From DATFYM01 sp035315065 (GTDB lineage Bacteria; Acidobacteriota; Terriglobia; UBA7540): 29,619 nt of DNA. Each line of letters starts with the position of its first letter. The first letter of the stretch is position 1. The position numbers and the translations under genes were made by a program. The stretch lies in NCBI GenBank assembly GCA_035315065.1, contig DATFYM010000010.1, positions 1-29,619 of the forward strand, written 5' to 3'. Under the pieces are notes generated by a model. The model made no database searches. It was not told where the DNA came from and was given only the letters and a program-made list of their open reading frames with translations. Below are positions 1 through 6,984 of the stretch, piece by piece.

Positions 1-345
1 TTGCTCAATCAAAAGGACTTACTAACCACATCTTTACGAGCGTTGGACCACCTTTTCGGGTTTTGGCGGGCGACGGAAACGCGGCGACGCCGATCTGATG
101 ATTCAACAAGGCTTGTTAGCCAAGCTGCGATGGAGAGGGGGGGAACGGTTGATCAATCTAAAGGACTTACTAACCATGCCTTCAGCGAGCTTTGGCCAAC
201 CTTTTCGAGTTTTGCCGGCGACCGAAAACAGCGGGACGCCGATCTATTGATTCAACAAGGGTTGTTAGCCGAATTGCGATGAAGGACCGGAGAAGTGCTT
301 GCTCAATATAAAGGACTTGCTAACCGTGCTTCCGCCTAGCCTTAA
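1..345. repeat. Degenerate tandem repeat, unit about 150 bases
   Basis: Two full units (1-148, 149-298) and the start of a third (from 299) share the lead word TTG-TCAAT-AAAGGACTT-CTAACC, then a common middle (CCTTTTCG-GTTTTG-CGGCGACCG) and a common end (GATTCAACAAGG-TTGTTAGCC). Short frames opening M-L-N-x-K-D-L-L-T run through the units, but the frame is not kept between them, so a decayed repeated coding segment or a non-coding repeat are both possible. No protein family is recognised. Confidence 0.75.
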
Positions 346-400
346 GGGCTTATCTGAAAACCAGCACATTTTGAGGCCGTTCTTTCGGGGCAGAATCGTA

Positions 401-486
401 CCAGATTCTGCCATCTTCTGCCAAAAAGTGGCAGATTATGGCACAAAATCGACGTTTTTCGCAACCGATTTTATGAGAACGTGCCA
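401..486. repeat. Dispersed repeat module, copy A
   Basis: Three decamers in exact 10-base register begin with CCA (401-430), followed by TTTTTCG..ACCGATTT.AT.A.AACGTG.CA at 455-486. Copy B (775-892) has the same order of parts. There is no supported gene between 300 and 1133; short open frames there lack ribosome sites and family resemblance. Confidence 0.55.
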
Positions 487-774
487 GAAGCTGCGGCTCC
501 AGAGCCATCCCAACATCCTAACTGGCCCCGAACATAAATTGGCTGGCAGGCCGAAAACATCACACTGGCGCCCCGCACACCTATTTGCCGGTAGGCGGTC
601 GCAGGATTTCACGAGCTGGTCGTCGGTTGGTTATCGATATGGTAAAACTGAGAAAATTATCCAAGCGAATTAATCGCCATTTCCCCCACCCTGCCACGGT
701 TTTGGTGGAAATGCCATATTGCAAACAAACGGGTTATCGGAGCGAGTGTCCGGCTTTGGGCAATTGGGGGGCTG

Positions 775-892
775 CCAAATCTCACCAAATTTTACCAATT
801 TTTGCCAAAAGTGTGTAGCGAACGGCCTCGAACGGGCAAATAAGGGGTAGTTAACAGGGGATTTTTCGAGACCGATTTATTAAAACGTGTCA
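775..892. repeat. Dispersed repeat module, copy B
   Basis: CCA-led decamers at 775-784, 785-794 and 795-804 are followed, after a longer spacer than in copy A, by the same roughly 31-base tail at 862-892 (about 80% identical to 455-486 by eye). The shared order of two parts argues for common descent rather than chance. Confidence 0.55.
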
Positions 893-1050
893 AGTGTCGT
901 GATTATCGTCAAGCGGTAATACGAGGACCGCCAGACTTTCCCGGAAGGTAGCGGAAGAAACAGCGGAGCGCATGCGAGCCACACCAATGAAGCGGAAGGT
1001 TTTGTCGTGGGCGGCGGTGAGCCATCGCTCGGCGGCCCTGGAAACGACGC

Positions 1051-1079
1051 GGCGCCAGGAAGGGCGGGTTCCTGGCGCC
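1051..1079. terminator. Perfect 11-bp hairpin downstream of the GcvH-like gene
   Basis: GGCGCCAGGAA (1051-1061) pairs perfectly with 1069-1079 around a 7-base loop. It lies beyond the minus-strand gene's stop and could serve as a second terminator or mRNA end stabiliser. There is no U-run, so the role is inferred. Confidence 0.4.
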
Positions 1080-1090
1080 ACGTACGTAAG

Positions 1091-1133
1091 GAAGGTCCGG
1101 GTGCTTGGTGACCCGAAGGTCACACGGGCCTTC
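1091..1133 (-). terminator. Stem-loop abutting the GcvH-like stop, with C(UUCG)G loop
   Basis: An outer 9-bp stem (1091-1099 with 1125-1133, one G-U pair) encloses a perfect 6-bp stem (1108-1113 with 1118-1123). Read on the minus strand the inner loop is UUCG closed by C-G, the exceptionally stable tetraloop. It starts at the stop codon of the minus-strand gene and probably protects or terminates its mRNA. Confidence 0.45.
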
Positions 1134-1814
1134 CTACACCAAGAAGAACTCGCGAGTAAGGTCGCTCCAGGCCTGATCAGGAAGGTGTGCCGCCACGTCA
1201 TCCACCACGACTCCACCATCCTGGGCCACCGCGCCCGCCAGTGCCGGCATCCGCATCCGGAGCCGACTGGCCGCTTCCTCCATCCACCGTCGGGCCAGTG
1301 TACCGTTCAAGAGATTGCGGAAACTGACCTTGGCGTCCGGCGCCATCACCATCAGCAGCCATCCGTCGCCGTAAGGATCACGGCCCGGCAGCGCGTTGTC
1401 GGCGAGAACAGCGTCGTTCACGTTGCTGACTTCACCTTCGATCGGAGAAACCAACTCGGCCTTGCTACCGTCGCGCATGACGGTGACGATCTTCTGCCCT
1501 TGGCGAATCCATTGGCCACGTTTGGGCAGGGTGATCCCTTCGATCTTTCCGGTCATACCGATCAGGCGCGCGGCAAAGGCATCGAGACCAACGCGCACCA
1601 GGGTTGGGCTCTCGGCCAGCGCCCAGGTGTGTCCTGGGTGATAACGCAGATTGTCGGGAAGCTCGAACCCACCGATGAAGGCAGGCTGCGCTTTAGGCAC
1701 GGGTACCGCGGCCTGCTGGCGCCCCACTATCGGCGCCACGCCGCGCTTCCGGCTGCGGACGTAATCGATGGTCAGGAAGACTATGAACGTTGCTAGAACT
1801 GCTAGGGACGTCAT
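1134..1814 (-). CDS. Membrane-anchored glycine-cleavage H-like (lipoyl-fold) protein
   Basis: The 226-residue product has one N-terminal transmembrane segment (about residues 3-20, followed by Arg/Lys-rich residues) and then a GcvH-like beta-barrel core: YHPGHTWA near residue 60, VGLDAFAARLIG, GQWIRQGQKI, SPIEGEVSNVN, and DPYGDGWLLMV. The ATG at 1814 is chosen because GGAGG lies 8 bases upstream and the hydrophobic segment follows at once; the open frame extends further but without a ribosome site. A lysine sits in GSKAELVSP, about where GcvH carries lipoyl-lysine, but two residues closer to the following proline than in true GcvH, so lipoylation is uncertain. No gcvT or gcvP is near. Such stand-alone H-like proteins are known, but their job is unclear. 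The C-terminal 70 residues match nothing I recognise. Confidence 0.75.
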   Translation of the reverse strand: MTSLAVLATFIVFLTIDYVRSRKRGVAPIVGRQQAAVPVPKAQPAFIGGFELPDNLRYHPGHTWALAESPTLVRVGLDAFAARLIGMTGKIEGITLPKRGQWIRQGQKIVTVMRDGSKAELVSPIEGEVSNVNDAVLADNALPGRDPYGDGWLLMVMAPDAKVSFRNLLNGTLARRWMEEAASRLRMRMPALAGAVAQDGGVVVDDVAAHLPDQAWSDLTREFFLV

Positions 1815-2140
1815 CTTAATACCTCCGGCGATCGCTCTTGGCGTCCGCCTTCGCTCTTTGGAATAGCAGGGCGGATGCCAACTTGGCAGGCTTCTCTGGC
1901 AGTACGCCTTAATACGCTGAAAACATGAGCATAAAGGCACTTGCGACGATCGGATCTGTAGCCAATGGGCTGGTGGCCCAACTGGTGAGAATCGCAACGG
2001 TCCCGTGTTCCGCCGGAGGCTAGGCTGGCTATCTTCCTAAGAATGTGATACTTGACCATGGCCGAGCCATGATGAGAATCTCAACGGCCTACTGTTGCAA
2101 AACTCATCGAGCCGATCGCCCGTTTGGTTCTCAGAAGGCG

Positions 2141-2272
2141 TGAAAGAAATTAAACACAGAGGCACAAAGACGCAGAGGAGAGAATGAGAACCAACATGAA
2201 GATGTCGTTTGTCTTCGGAACACTTCCCATTTTTCTCTGTGCCTCTGCGTCTCTGCGTTTGAAGTTCTTTGC
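2141..2272. repeat. Word-repeat hairpin, word CAGAGGCA (8-base period)
   Basis: The left arm (2147-2186) and right arm (2229-2271) are inverted copies built of 8-base units such as TCTGTGCC/TCTGCGTC. The roughly 40-base loop contains TGAAGATGTCGTTTGTCTTC and TTCCCATT, which recur in the sister element at 21180-21312. It lies alone in the regulatory gap and contains no gene. Confidence 0.85.
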
Positions 2273-2309
2273 AATACTCCACACCTTCGGAGAACTGGCA
2301 AGCGGTCGG

Positions 2310-2346
2310 TGTCCGTTCTCGGGACAGCCTGTTTCGGAACCGGACA
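2310..2346. promoter_or_regulatory. Twin 17-base palindromic operator or enhancer sites
   Basis: TGTCCGTTCTCGGGACA (2310-2326) and TGTTTCGGAACCGGACA (2330-2346) are both imperfect dyads sharing TGT...GGACA. Their centres are 20 bases apart, about two helical turns, as for tandem binding of a dimeric regulator. They lie about 240-270 bases before a possible sigma-54 promoter, a typical enhancer distance. The regulator is unknown. Confidence 0.5.
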
Positions 2347-2380
2347 CGAGAAATGATGTTCTCGGGGGCTCATTTTCGCA

Positions 2381-2448
2381 AATAACTTATTTAATATCAA
2401 TAACTTATAAACATCCCCCGGATCGGCAGCGAACGTGCGATATCGCAC
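2381..2448. promoter_or_regulatory. AT-rich direct repeat followed by a perfect 14-base palindrome
   Basis: AATAACTTAT occurs at 2381-2390 and again at 2399-2408, 18 bases apart, in an AT-rich island unlike the surrounding DNA. GTGCGATATCGCAC at 2435-2448 is a perfect palindrome. Together they look like a promoter/operator region for the efflux gene at 2627; no clear -35/-10 pair was found. Confidence 0.4.
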
Positions 2449-2460
2449 ACTACGAGCGGG

Positions 2461-2492
2461 AGTCGGAACGTAGGAGTCAGGAGTCAGAGCAT
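2461..2492. repeat. One-armed heptad repeat, word GGAGTCA
   Basis: GGAGTCG, GAACGTA, GGAGTCA and GGAGTCA follow each other in 7-base register. No inverted partner arm is seen nearby. The word matches arms used in the hairpins near 20450 and 22480. Confidence 0.6.
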
Positions 2493-2585
2493 CTGTCACT
2501 CCCTGCCCCTACGATGAGCCATGCGAAAGGAACTGGCCACAGGCTTCAGGTCCGCATCAACATACCAACAGTTTCTTGTTCCTGC

Positions 2586-2600
2586 TGGCACCTGATTTCT
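2586..2600 (+). promoter_or_regulatory. Possible sigma-54 (-24/-12) promoter
   Basis: TGGCACCTGATTTCT fits the TGGCACG-N4-TTGCW consensus with correct GG-to-GC spacing, except the -12 GC reads TC and the seventh base is C. A start about 12 bases on would leave a short leader containing AGGAGG (2615-2620). The twin dyads upstream fit an enhancer-dependent promoter, but the mismatch in the -12 element keeps confidence low. Confidence 0.3.
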
Positions 2601-2626
2601 GACCCCGCCTCCCCAGGAGGATCGTC

Positions 2627-4543
2627 ATGATGCAAACCGGCCCATGTCGATGGAGTGCCGTCTTAGGTACGATGATGCTTGTGGCGCATCTCGCGCCGGC
2701 GAGCCTTGATGCGCAACAGCCGCCGATCCAACACACGGCACAAGCGACGGACATCCATTTCTCCCGTGGCACCGCCTTTCCCAACATCTTTGCGCCGTAC
2801 GGTAACCCAGTGGTTCCCGACCCGCGCATGACCAATTCCGACCTCGTCCACTCGCTGATCCGCGAGGGCAAGCTACAGCTCTCGGCGGACGATGCCATTG
2901 CCTTGGCGCTTCAGAACAACCTGGATATCGCCGTGCAGCGCTACAACATCGCTTTCGCGCAGACCGACATGCTGCGCGCTCAGGCCGGCGGCGCCACTCG
3001 CGGCGTCACCGGGGCCTTTCAATCGGCGGCCGAGTTCCGCGGCGCGATCGGCGGCGGCGTCAGCAGCGGCAGCGGGGGCGGCAGCGTGTCCGCCGGAGGA
3101 TCCTCGGGCAGCGGCGGAGCCTTCAGCTTCTCGGGATCGGGCTGCTGCGATCCGTATGCCCAATTCAGCTACGGCTGGAACCAGGATACGACGCCCCTCG
3201 GAATCTCGCTTCTCCAGGGCGTCAGTACCCTGACCCAGCACACCGCCGGCTACTCGTGGTACCTCGGCGACGGATTCCTTACGGGTACTAGCGTCGGCTT
3301 CGGCTTCTTCGGCGAGCGTCAGACTTCCAACTCCCTCAACACCCTCTTCAACCCGCTGATCGCTTCCGAGATGGTCGTCGGCGTTGTCCAACCGCTGTTG
3401 AACGGCTTTGGCTACCGCGTCAACGCCCGCTTCATCCGCATCGCCCATAACCAGATCAAGATCGCCGACAGCGTCTTCCGCCAGCAGGTGATCACCACCC
3501 TGACCACGGTCCTGACCGCGTACTGGAACCTTGTCTCGGCGCGCGAAACGGTGAAGGTGGCGCAAACCGCCCTCGACCTTTCGCAAAAGACCCTCTCCGA
3601 CCTCGAGGAGGAACTCAAACTCGGCGTCATCGCCCAGTTCGAGGTTCTCCGCTCCCGCTCGGAAGCAGCCAGCCGCAAACAGGACCTGATCGTCGCCCAG
3701 ACAACCCAGGACGACCAGCAACAAATCCTGAAGGCGGCGATCGCCAAGGATCTGACGAAAGAACTCGAAGCCGCCGAAATCGTTCCCACCGACCCGCTGC
3801 CCGAGCCCAGGCCGGACGACATCCCTTCTGTGGAAGAAGCGTTGCGGATTGGCATGCAAAACCGGCCGGAGATCGAGCAGGCAGACCTTAACCTTCGCAT
3901 CCAGGAGATTAACGTCCAGAACACTCGCAACGGGCTGCTGCCCACCCTCAACGCCTTTGCCACCTATGCACCCACCGGACTCTCCGGCGTCTCCACCGTC
4001 GCAGGCATAGCGCCCGGGGGAGCCGGTACCGTGCTCTCCCAGACCTTCCGCAACCGGTTCCCCGATTATTCGCTCGGCGCCACCCTCACCGTTCCCATTC
4101 GCAACCGCGAAGGCCAGGCGGACGCGGCCCGCACCCTGCTGGAGGAACGCCAGCTCCGGGTCCAGCTCCAGCAGAAAAAGAACCAGGTGACCCAGGACAT
4201 CCACACCGCGGTGGTGGACGTGACGCAAGCCAAGGCCCAGATGGAGGCGGCCCGTGCAGCCACGGCGCTGGCCCAGGAAACACTGGACGGGGAGCAGCAA
4301 AAGTTCAAGCTGGGCGAGTCTACCATCTTCTTCGTTATCCAGGACCAACGCGATCTGTTTACCGCCAAGGGCAACGAGGTGAAGGCGCGTACTGCCTACA
4401 TCACGGCGCTGCTGAAGTACCAGCAGGCCACCGCCACCACCCTCGACCAGTACCACGTGATGCTGGCGGATGCGAAACAAGGCGAGAGGTCGCGTGTCCC
4501 CAGCATTCCGGGATCACCCACGCAGGTGGGGTCCGCGAACTGA
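2627..4543 (+). CDS. TolC-family outer membrane efflux protein
   Basis: The 638-residue protein has a signal peptide (about residues 1-29, cleavage likely after LDA) and two outer-membrane efflux (OEP) repeats, roughly residues 85-370 and 395-610. These include the long helical stretch around FRQQVITTLTTVLTAYWNL and the second-repeat helix near VTQDIHTAVVDVTQAKAQM. Such proteins form trimeric outer-membrane channels for RND, ABC or MFS pumps. It is longer than E. coli TolC (about 490 residues) partly because of an unusual Gly/Ser-rich insert at residues 141-172. AGGAGG six bases before the ATG supports the start; a second ATG follows directly. No pump or adaptor gene is adjacent, so its partner is elsewhere. 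Upstream palindromes suggest specific regulation. Confidence 0.9.
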   Translation: MMQTGPCRWSAVLGTMMLVAHLAPASLDAQQPPIQHTAQATDIHFSRGTAFPNIFAPYGNPVVPDPRMTNSDLVHSLIREGKLQLSADDAIALALQNNLDIAVQRYNIAFAQTDMLRAQAGGATRGVTGAFQSAAEFRGAIGGGVSSGSGGGSVSAGGSSGSGGAFSFSGSGCCDPYAQFSYGWNQDTTPLGISLLQGVSTLTQHTAGYSWYLGDGFLTGTSVGFGFFGERQTSNSLNTLFNPLIASEMVVGVVQPLLNGFGYRVNARFIRIAHNQIKIADSVFRQQVITTLTTVLTAYWNLVSARETVKVAQTALDLSQKTLSDLEEELKLGVIAQFEVLRSRSEAASRKQDLIVAQTTQDDQQQILKAAIAKDLTKELEAAEIVPTDPLPEPRPDDIPSVEEALRIGMQNRPEIEQADLNLRIQEINVQNTRNGLLPTLNAFATYAPTGLSGVSTVAGIAPGGAGTVLSQTFRNRFPDYSLGATLTVPIRNREGQADAARTLLEERQLRVQLQQKKNQVTQDIHTAVVDVTQAKAQMEAARAATALAQETLDGEQQKFKLGESTIFFVIQDQRDLFTAKGNEVKARTAYITALLKYQQATATTLDQYHVMLADAKQGERSRVPSIPGSPTQVGSAN

Positions 4544-4551
4544 CGTAGGGA

Positions 4552-4592
4552 GATAATGATGAACGCAGAATGCTGAATGATGAACGAAGAGA
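4552..4592. repeat. One-armed heptad repeat, word GAATGATGAA
   Basis: ATGATGAACGCAGAATGCTG and the following GAATGATGAACGAAG form a left arm of the same word family as the hairpins at 12208 and 24465. No right arm is present before the next gene, so this looks like a decayed or half element. It begins eight bases after the efflux gene's stop. Confidence 0.6.
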
Positions 4593-4700
4593 AGAGTGCG
4601 GAGCGAGCGCTCAGGATAAAGACTGTTTTCATGCCGTCACCGATGCTAGCATAGGTGTGTGGTGCCGGTGTTTAAGCGACCGGCCGCAGGGAGGGTTCGA

Positions 4701-5195
4701 ATGCTACCGGAGAACGGTTACCGGCTGAAGGCGGTGGGATACGGCCTTGGTCTTTGCTTTGGCGTTGCATTATTCGCGGCGCGAGCTCTGGCGCAGGCTC
4801 CGACGGCTCCTCTCTACGATGAGAGCGCCGACGCCCGCCAGGCAATCACCACTGCGATAGTCAACGCCGCGAGAACGCACAAGAACATCGTGCTCGACTT
4901 CGGCGCCAACTGGTGCTTCGATTGCCACGTCCTCGACGAGCAGATGCGCAAACCCGAACTCGCGTCCATCGTCGAGAAGAACTTCGTGGTGGTGCACGTT
5001 GACGTGGGCCGATTCGACGAGAATCTGGACCTCGCGATAAAGTACGGCGTTCCCCTCAAGAAGGGTATTCCAGCCGTGGCTGTTCTGGACTCCGGCGGCA
5101 AACTGCTCTATGCCCAGGACCAGGGACAATTCGAGGACGCCCGCCACATGAGCTACGAAGACATCAAGGCGTTCTTCGTCAAATGGAAGCCCTGA
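4701..5195 (+). CDS. Secreted thioredoxin-like protein
   Basis: The 164-residue product has a signal peptide (about residues 1-30: charged start, hydrophobic LGLCFGVALFAARALA) and a thioredoxin fold with the redox motif WCFDC (Cys72, Cys75) after VLDFGANW, and the cis-proline region KKGIPAVAVLD. It likely acts in the periplasm as a thiol-disulfide protein; the specific partner is unknown. The ATG at 4701 is preferred over a GTG 42 bases upstream because AGGGAGG lies six bases before it and the signal peptide then starts properly. It stands alone between word-repeat elements. The family resembles thioredoxin_7/DsbD-gamma-like domains. Confidence 0.85.
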   Translation: MLPENGYRLKAVGYGLGLCFGVALFAARALAQAPTAPLYDESADARQAITTAIVNAARTHKNIVLDFGANWCFDCHVLDEQMRKPELASIVEKNFVVVHVDVGRFDENLDLAIKYGVPLKKGIPAVAVLDSGGKLLYAQDQGQFEDARHMSYEDIKAFFVKWKP

Positions 5196-5199
5196 CCCT

Positions 5200-5532
5200 G
5201 AGTAGTGAAGAGGAATTGTGAATAGTGAATTGGTCGAGCGGTGCGAAAAGCTGTAGCGCGGGCGTCTCGCCCGCTGTGGCGCGAGCGTCCCGCTCCCGCT
5301 CCAAGAAAGTCCAACCGCTTGAAAGAAACGGTAGATGCAAGCCGAACCTCAGGGCCCAGCCCACGCGGGCAGGGCCTGCCCTGAGCGTAGCGAAGGGATG
5401 CCCGCGCTACAAACCGCGAGCGCCCTTGGGCTTTGGGGGGAACCTTCACTTTTGTGCCGCGCACCCCATTTCACAATTCGTATTTGACTATTCGCCATTC
5501 ACAATTCACTATTCGCTATTCACAATTCTCGT
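5200..5532. repeat. Composite nested inverted-repeat element
   Basis: Outer arms use the word GTGAATA (left 5200-5232; right 5467-5528, about eight units). Nested inside is a perfect 12-base inverted pair, TGTAGCGCGGGC (5252-5263) and its complement (5400-5411), plus a short CGGGCG-TCT-CGCCCG hairpin and CCTGAGCGTAGCGAAGGG, whose near-complement recurs at 11130. The element fills the whole gap between two genes; no gene is supported in it. Confidence 0.8.
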
Positions 5533-5544
5533 GCGGGGTGACTG

Positions 5545-5979
5545 ATGGCTGAACAAAGCTGGGTGGATTTACGCCGCGTGGCGCTGGCCGGATTGGCGGG
5601 AGGGGTCGTTTGGTCGGGCTGGAACGCGTTCATCAACTTGTGGGTCCTCCAGTCGCGGTACGCGGTAGCGGCGGAAGGGGAACGATTGCTCCTCGAACCG
5701 CGATACACTTTTTACGTCCCCGGTTCGTACGCGATTCTGTTTGTTCTGTCCCTGATCATCGCCTGGCTTTACGCTTGGATTCGGCCCGCGCGGGGAAAGG
5801 GACTCCGCACCTCCTTGCCGGTCGGCTTCCTGGTAGGCCTGGTCGCTGGACTCCCGGCGAACTACTACGTGGTCTGTTTGGTCGACATCGATAAACTCTT
5901 CCCCTTTTGGTGGATGCTCGACTTCTGGGTTGGGTCCATTCTTGCGGCATTGGTGGCGGGCTTCGTCTACCGGGACTAG
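5545..5979 (+). CDS. Four-helix integral membrane protein of unknown function
   Basis: The 144-residue protein has about four transmembrane segments: near residues 12-32 (LAGLAGGVVWSGWNAFINL), 57-77 (SYAILFVLSLIIAWLYAWI), 90-111 and 124-142. I recognise no enzyme motif or named family. GGGGTG five bases before the ATG can act as ribosome site. The DUF6544-like pseudogene starts 11 bases after its stop, so the two were probably co-transcribed. Confidence 0.75.
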   Translation: MAEQSWVDLRRVALAGLAGGVVWSGWNAFINLWVLQSRYAVAAEGERLLLEPRYTFYVPGSYAILFVLSLIIAWLYAWIRPARGKGLRTSLPVGFLVGLVAGLPANYYVVCLVDIDKLFPFWWMLDFWVGSILAALVAGFVYRD

Positions 5980-5990
5980 TTCTGTTGAGC

Positions 5991-6783
5991 ATGCGCAGAC
6001 GATTCTTGAGTGAGGTGGCGGCGGCGGACCTGCCCGTGGACCCCGGTCCAGTCGATGTCATCAGCAAGTCCCAGATCATTCCCCTACCGGAACCGGCGCA
6101 GCGCTACCTGCAGTTCATGGGGGTGGTCGATCGCCCACAAGACTGGTCGTTCCGGCTCGGTTTCAGCGGTCGATTCCGCACCAAACCACAGCAAGCCTGG
6201 ATGAAGTGCGAGGCGTGGCAGTACAACAGTCGTCTGGCGCTCGCTCGCATTTTTCACATCCGTAATCCGGGTTGGCGGTCTATTCTCAATCGTCGGCCGT
6301 GATACCTATGTGCACGGGCATGGTCGCATGCTTGTCAAGCTCCTCGACCTCTTCACCATTGCAGACGGTACGGGCGAGGAGTACGACATCGGCGAGCTGG
6401 TCACGTACCTCGACGACGCGGTCCTGGTGGCGCCCTCGATGCTGTTGGTGCCCGAGGTTTCCTGGTCCTCGGTTGACGCCAGTTCTTTCGACGTGAAGCT
6501 GACGCACTACGGTCGCACGGTCACGGCAAGGGTGGTCGTCGATGAAACAGGAGCACCGAGGGATTTCAGCACAACGGACCGATTCTGCTACAACCCCGAT
6601 CGACCCAAGCAGTTGACACGCGCGCGTTGGACCACACCGATTGCCGGATGGGAGGTCGTCGATGGACGCCCGCTGCCCACCGCGGTCCAGGCGGTCTGGC
6701 ACCTTGCACAGGGACCGTTTCCTTATGCGGACTTCCGCCTGACTCCTGGAGCAGTCACGTTCAATGTGCGGCCCGGAGTCTGA
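5991..6783 (+). pseudogene. DUF6544-like gene broken by a one-base frameshift
   Basis: Two frames together make one protein of about 263 residues. The first reads from MRRRFLSEVAAADLP to LALARIFHIR, the second from IRVGGLFSIVGRDTYVHG to TFNVRPGV. They join if one A is removed from the AA at 6264-6265 (CGT-AATCCGG becomes CGT-ATC-CGG); as written the first frame stops at 6302. The joined order (RYLQFMGVV, RIFHIRIRVGGL, GRDTYVHGHGRMLVKLLDLF, LVAPSMLLVPEVSW, PLPTAVQAVWHLAQGPFPYADF) resembles the uncharacterised DUF6544 family. Either the gene is newly inactivated or the read has an error; the rest of the second frame is well preserved. Confidence 0.7.
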
Positions 6784-6895
6784 ATTCGTCTGTCCCGGTT
6801 CTGCGGCCAGCGCTAGCGCTGCCGGCTTGACGATGCCATATAGCCCACAAGCATGCCTGGTAGAGATTCGCACCTCGAGATTGTATCCGGCGAGC

Positions 6896-6924
6896 GAGTT
6901 TCGAGTTTCGAATTTCGAGCTTCG
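6896..6924. repeat. One-armed heptad repeat, word GAGTTTC
   Basis: Four units in exact 7-base register: GAGTTTC, GAGTTTC, GAATTTC, GAGCTTC. A short CAATCGG/CAATCAT pair follows at about 6934. No inverted partner is present. Confidence 0.65.
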
Positions 6925-6947
6925 CCCGCCGGGCAATCGGCAATCAT

Positions 6948-6975
6948 TTGCTTGTCGCAGGAAGTGAGAGTAGAA
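6948..6975 (+). promoter_or_regulatory. Sigma-70-type promoter, possibly leaderless
   Basis: TTGCTT (6948-6953), a 16-base spacer and TAGAAT (6970-6975) precede the ATG at 6985 by nine bases. Transcription would start on or next to the start codon, which fits the lack of a convincing ribosome site. Confidence 0.5.
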
Positions 6976-6984
6976 TCTCCAATC

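Noticed and set aside
1..345. Possible CRISPR array
   Set aside because: Units are about 150 bases, degenerate and directly joined, with no short conserved repeats and unique spacers. The heptad arrays elsewhere also lack spacers.
299..818. Two overlapping plus-strand open frames of 124 and 77 residues
   Set aside because: They run through repeat sequence, lack ribosome sites and resemble no family.
972..1796. 274-residue plus-strand open frame
   Set aside because: It lies opposite the GcvH-like gene, has no ribosome site and no recognisable motifs.
2873..4480. 535-residue open frame on the minus strand
   Set aside because: It is the complement of the efflux gene, which has signal peptide, ribosome site and family motifs. 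The antisense product is low-complexity and matches nothing.
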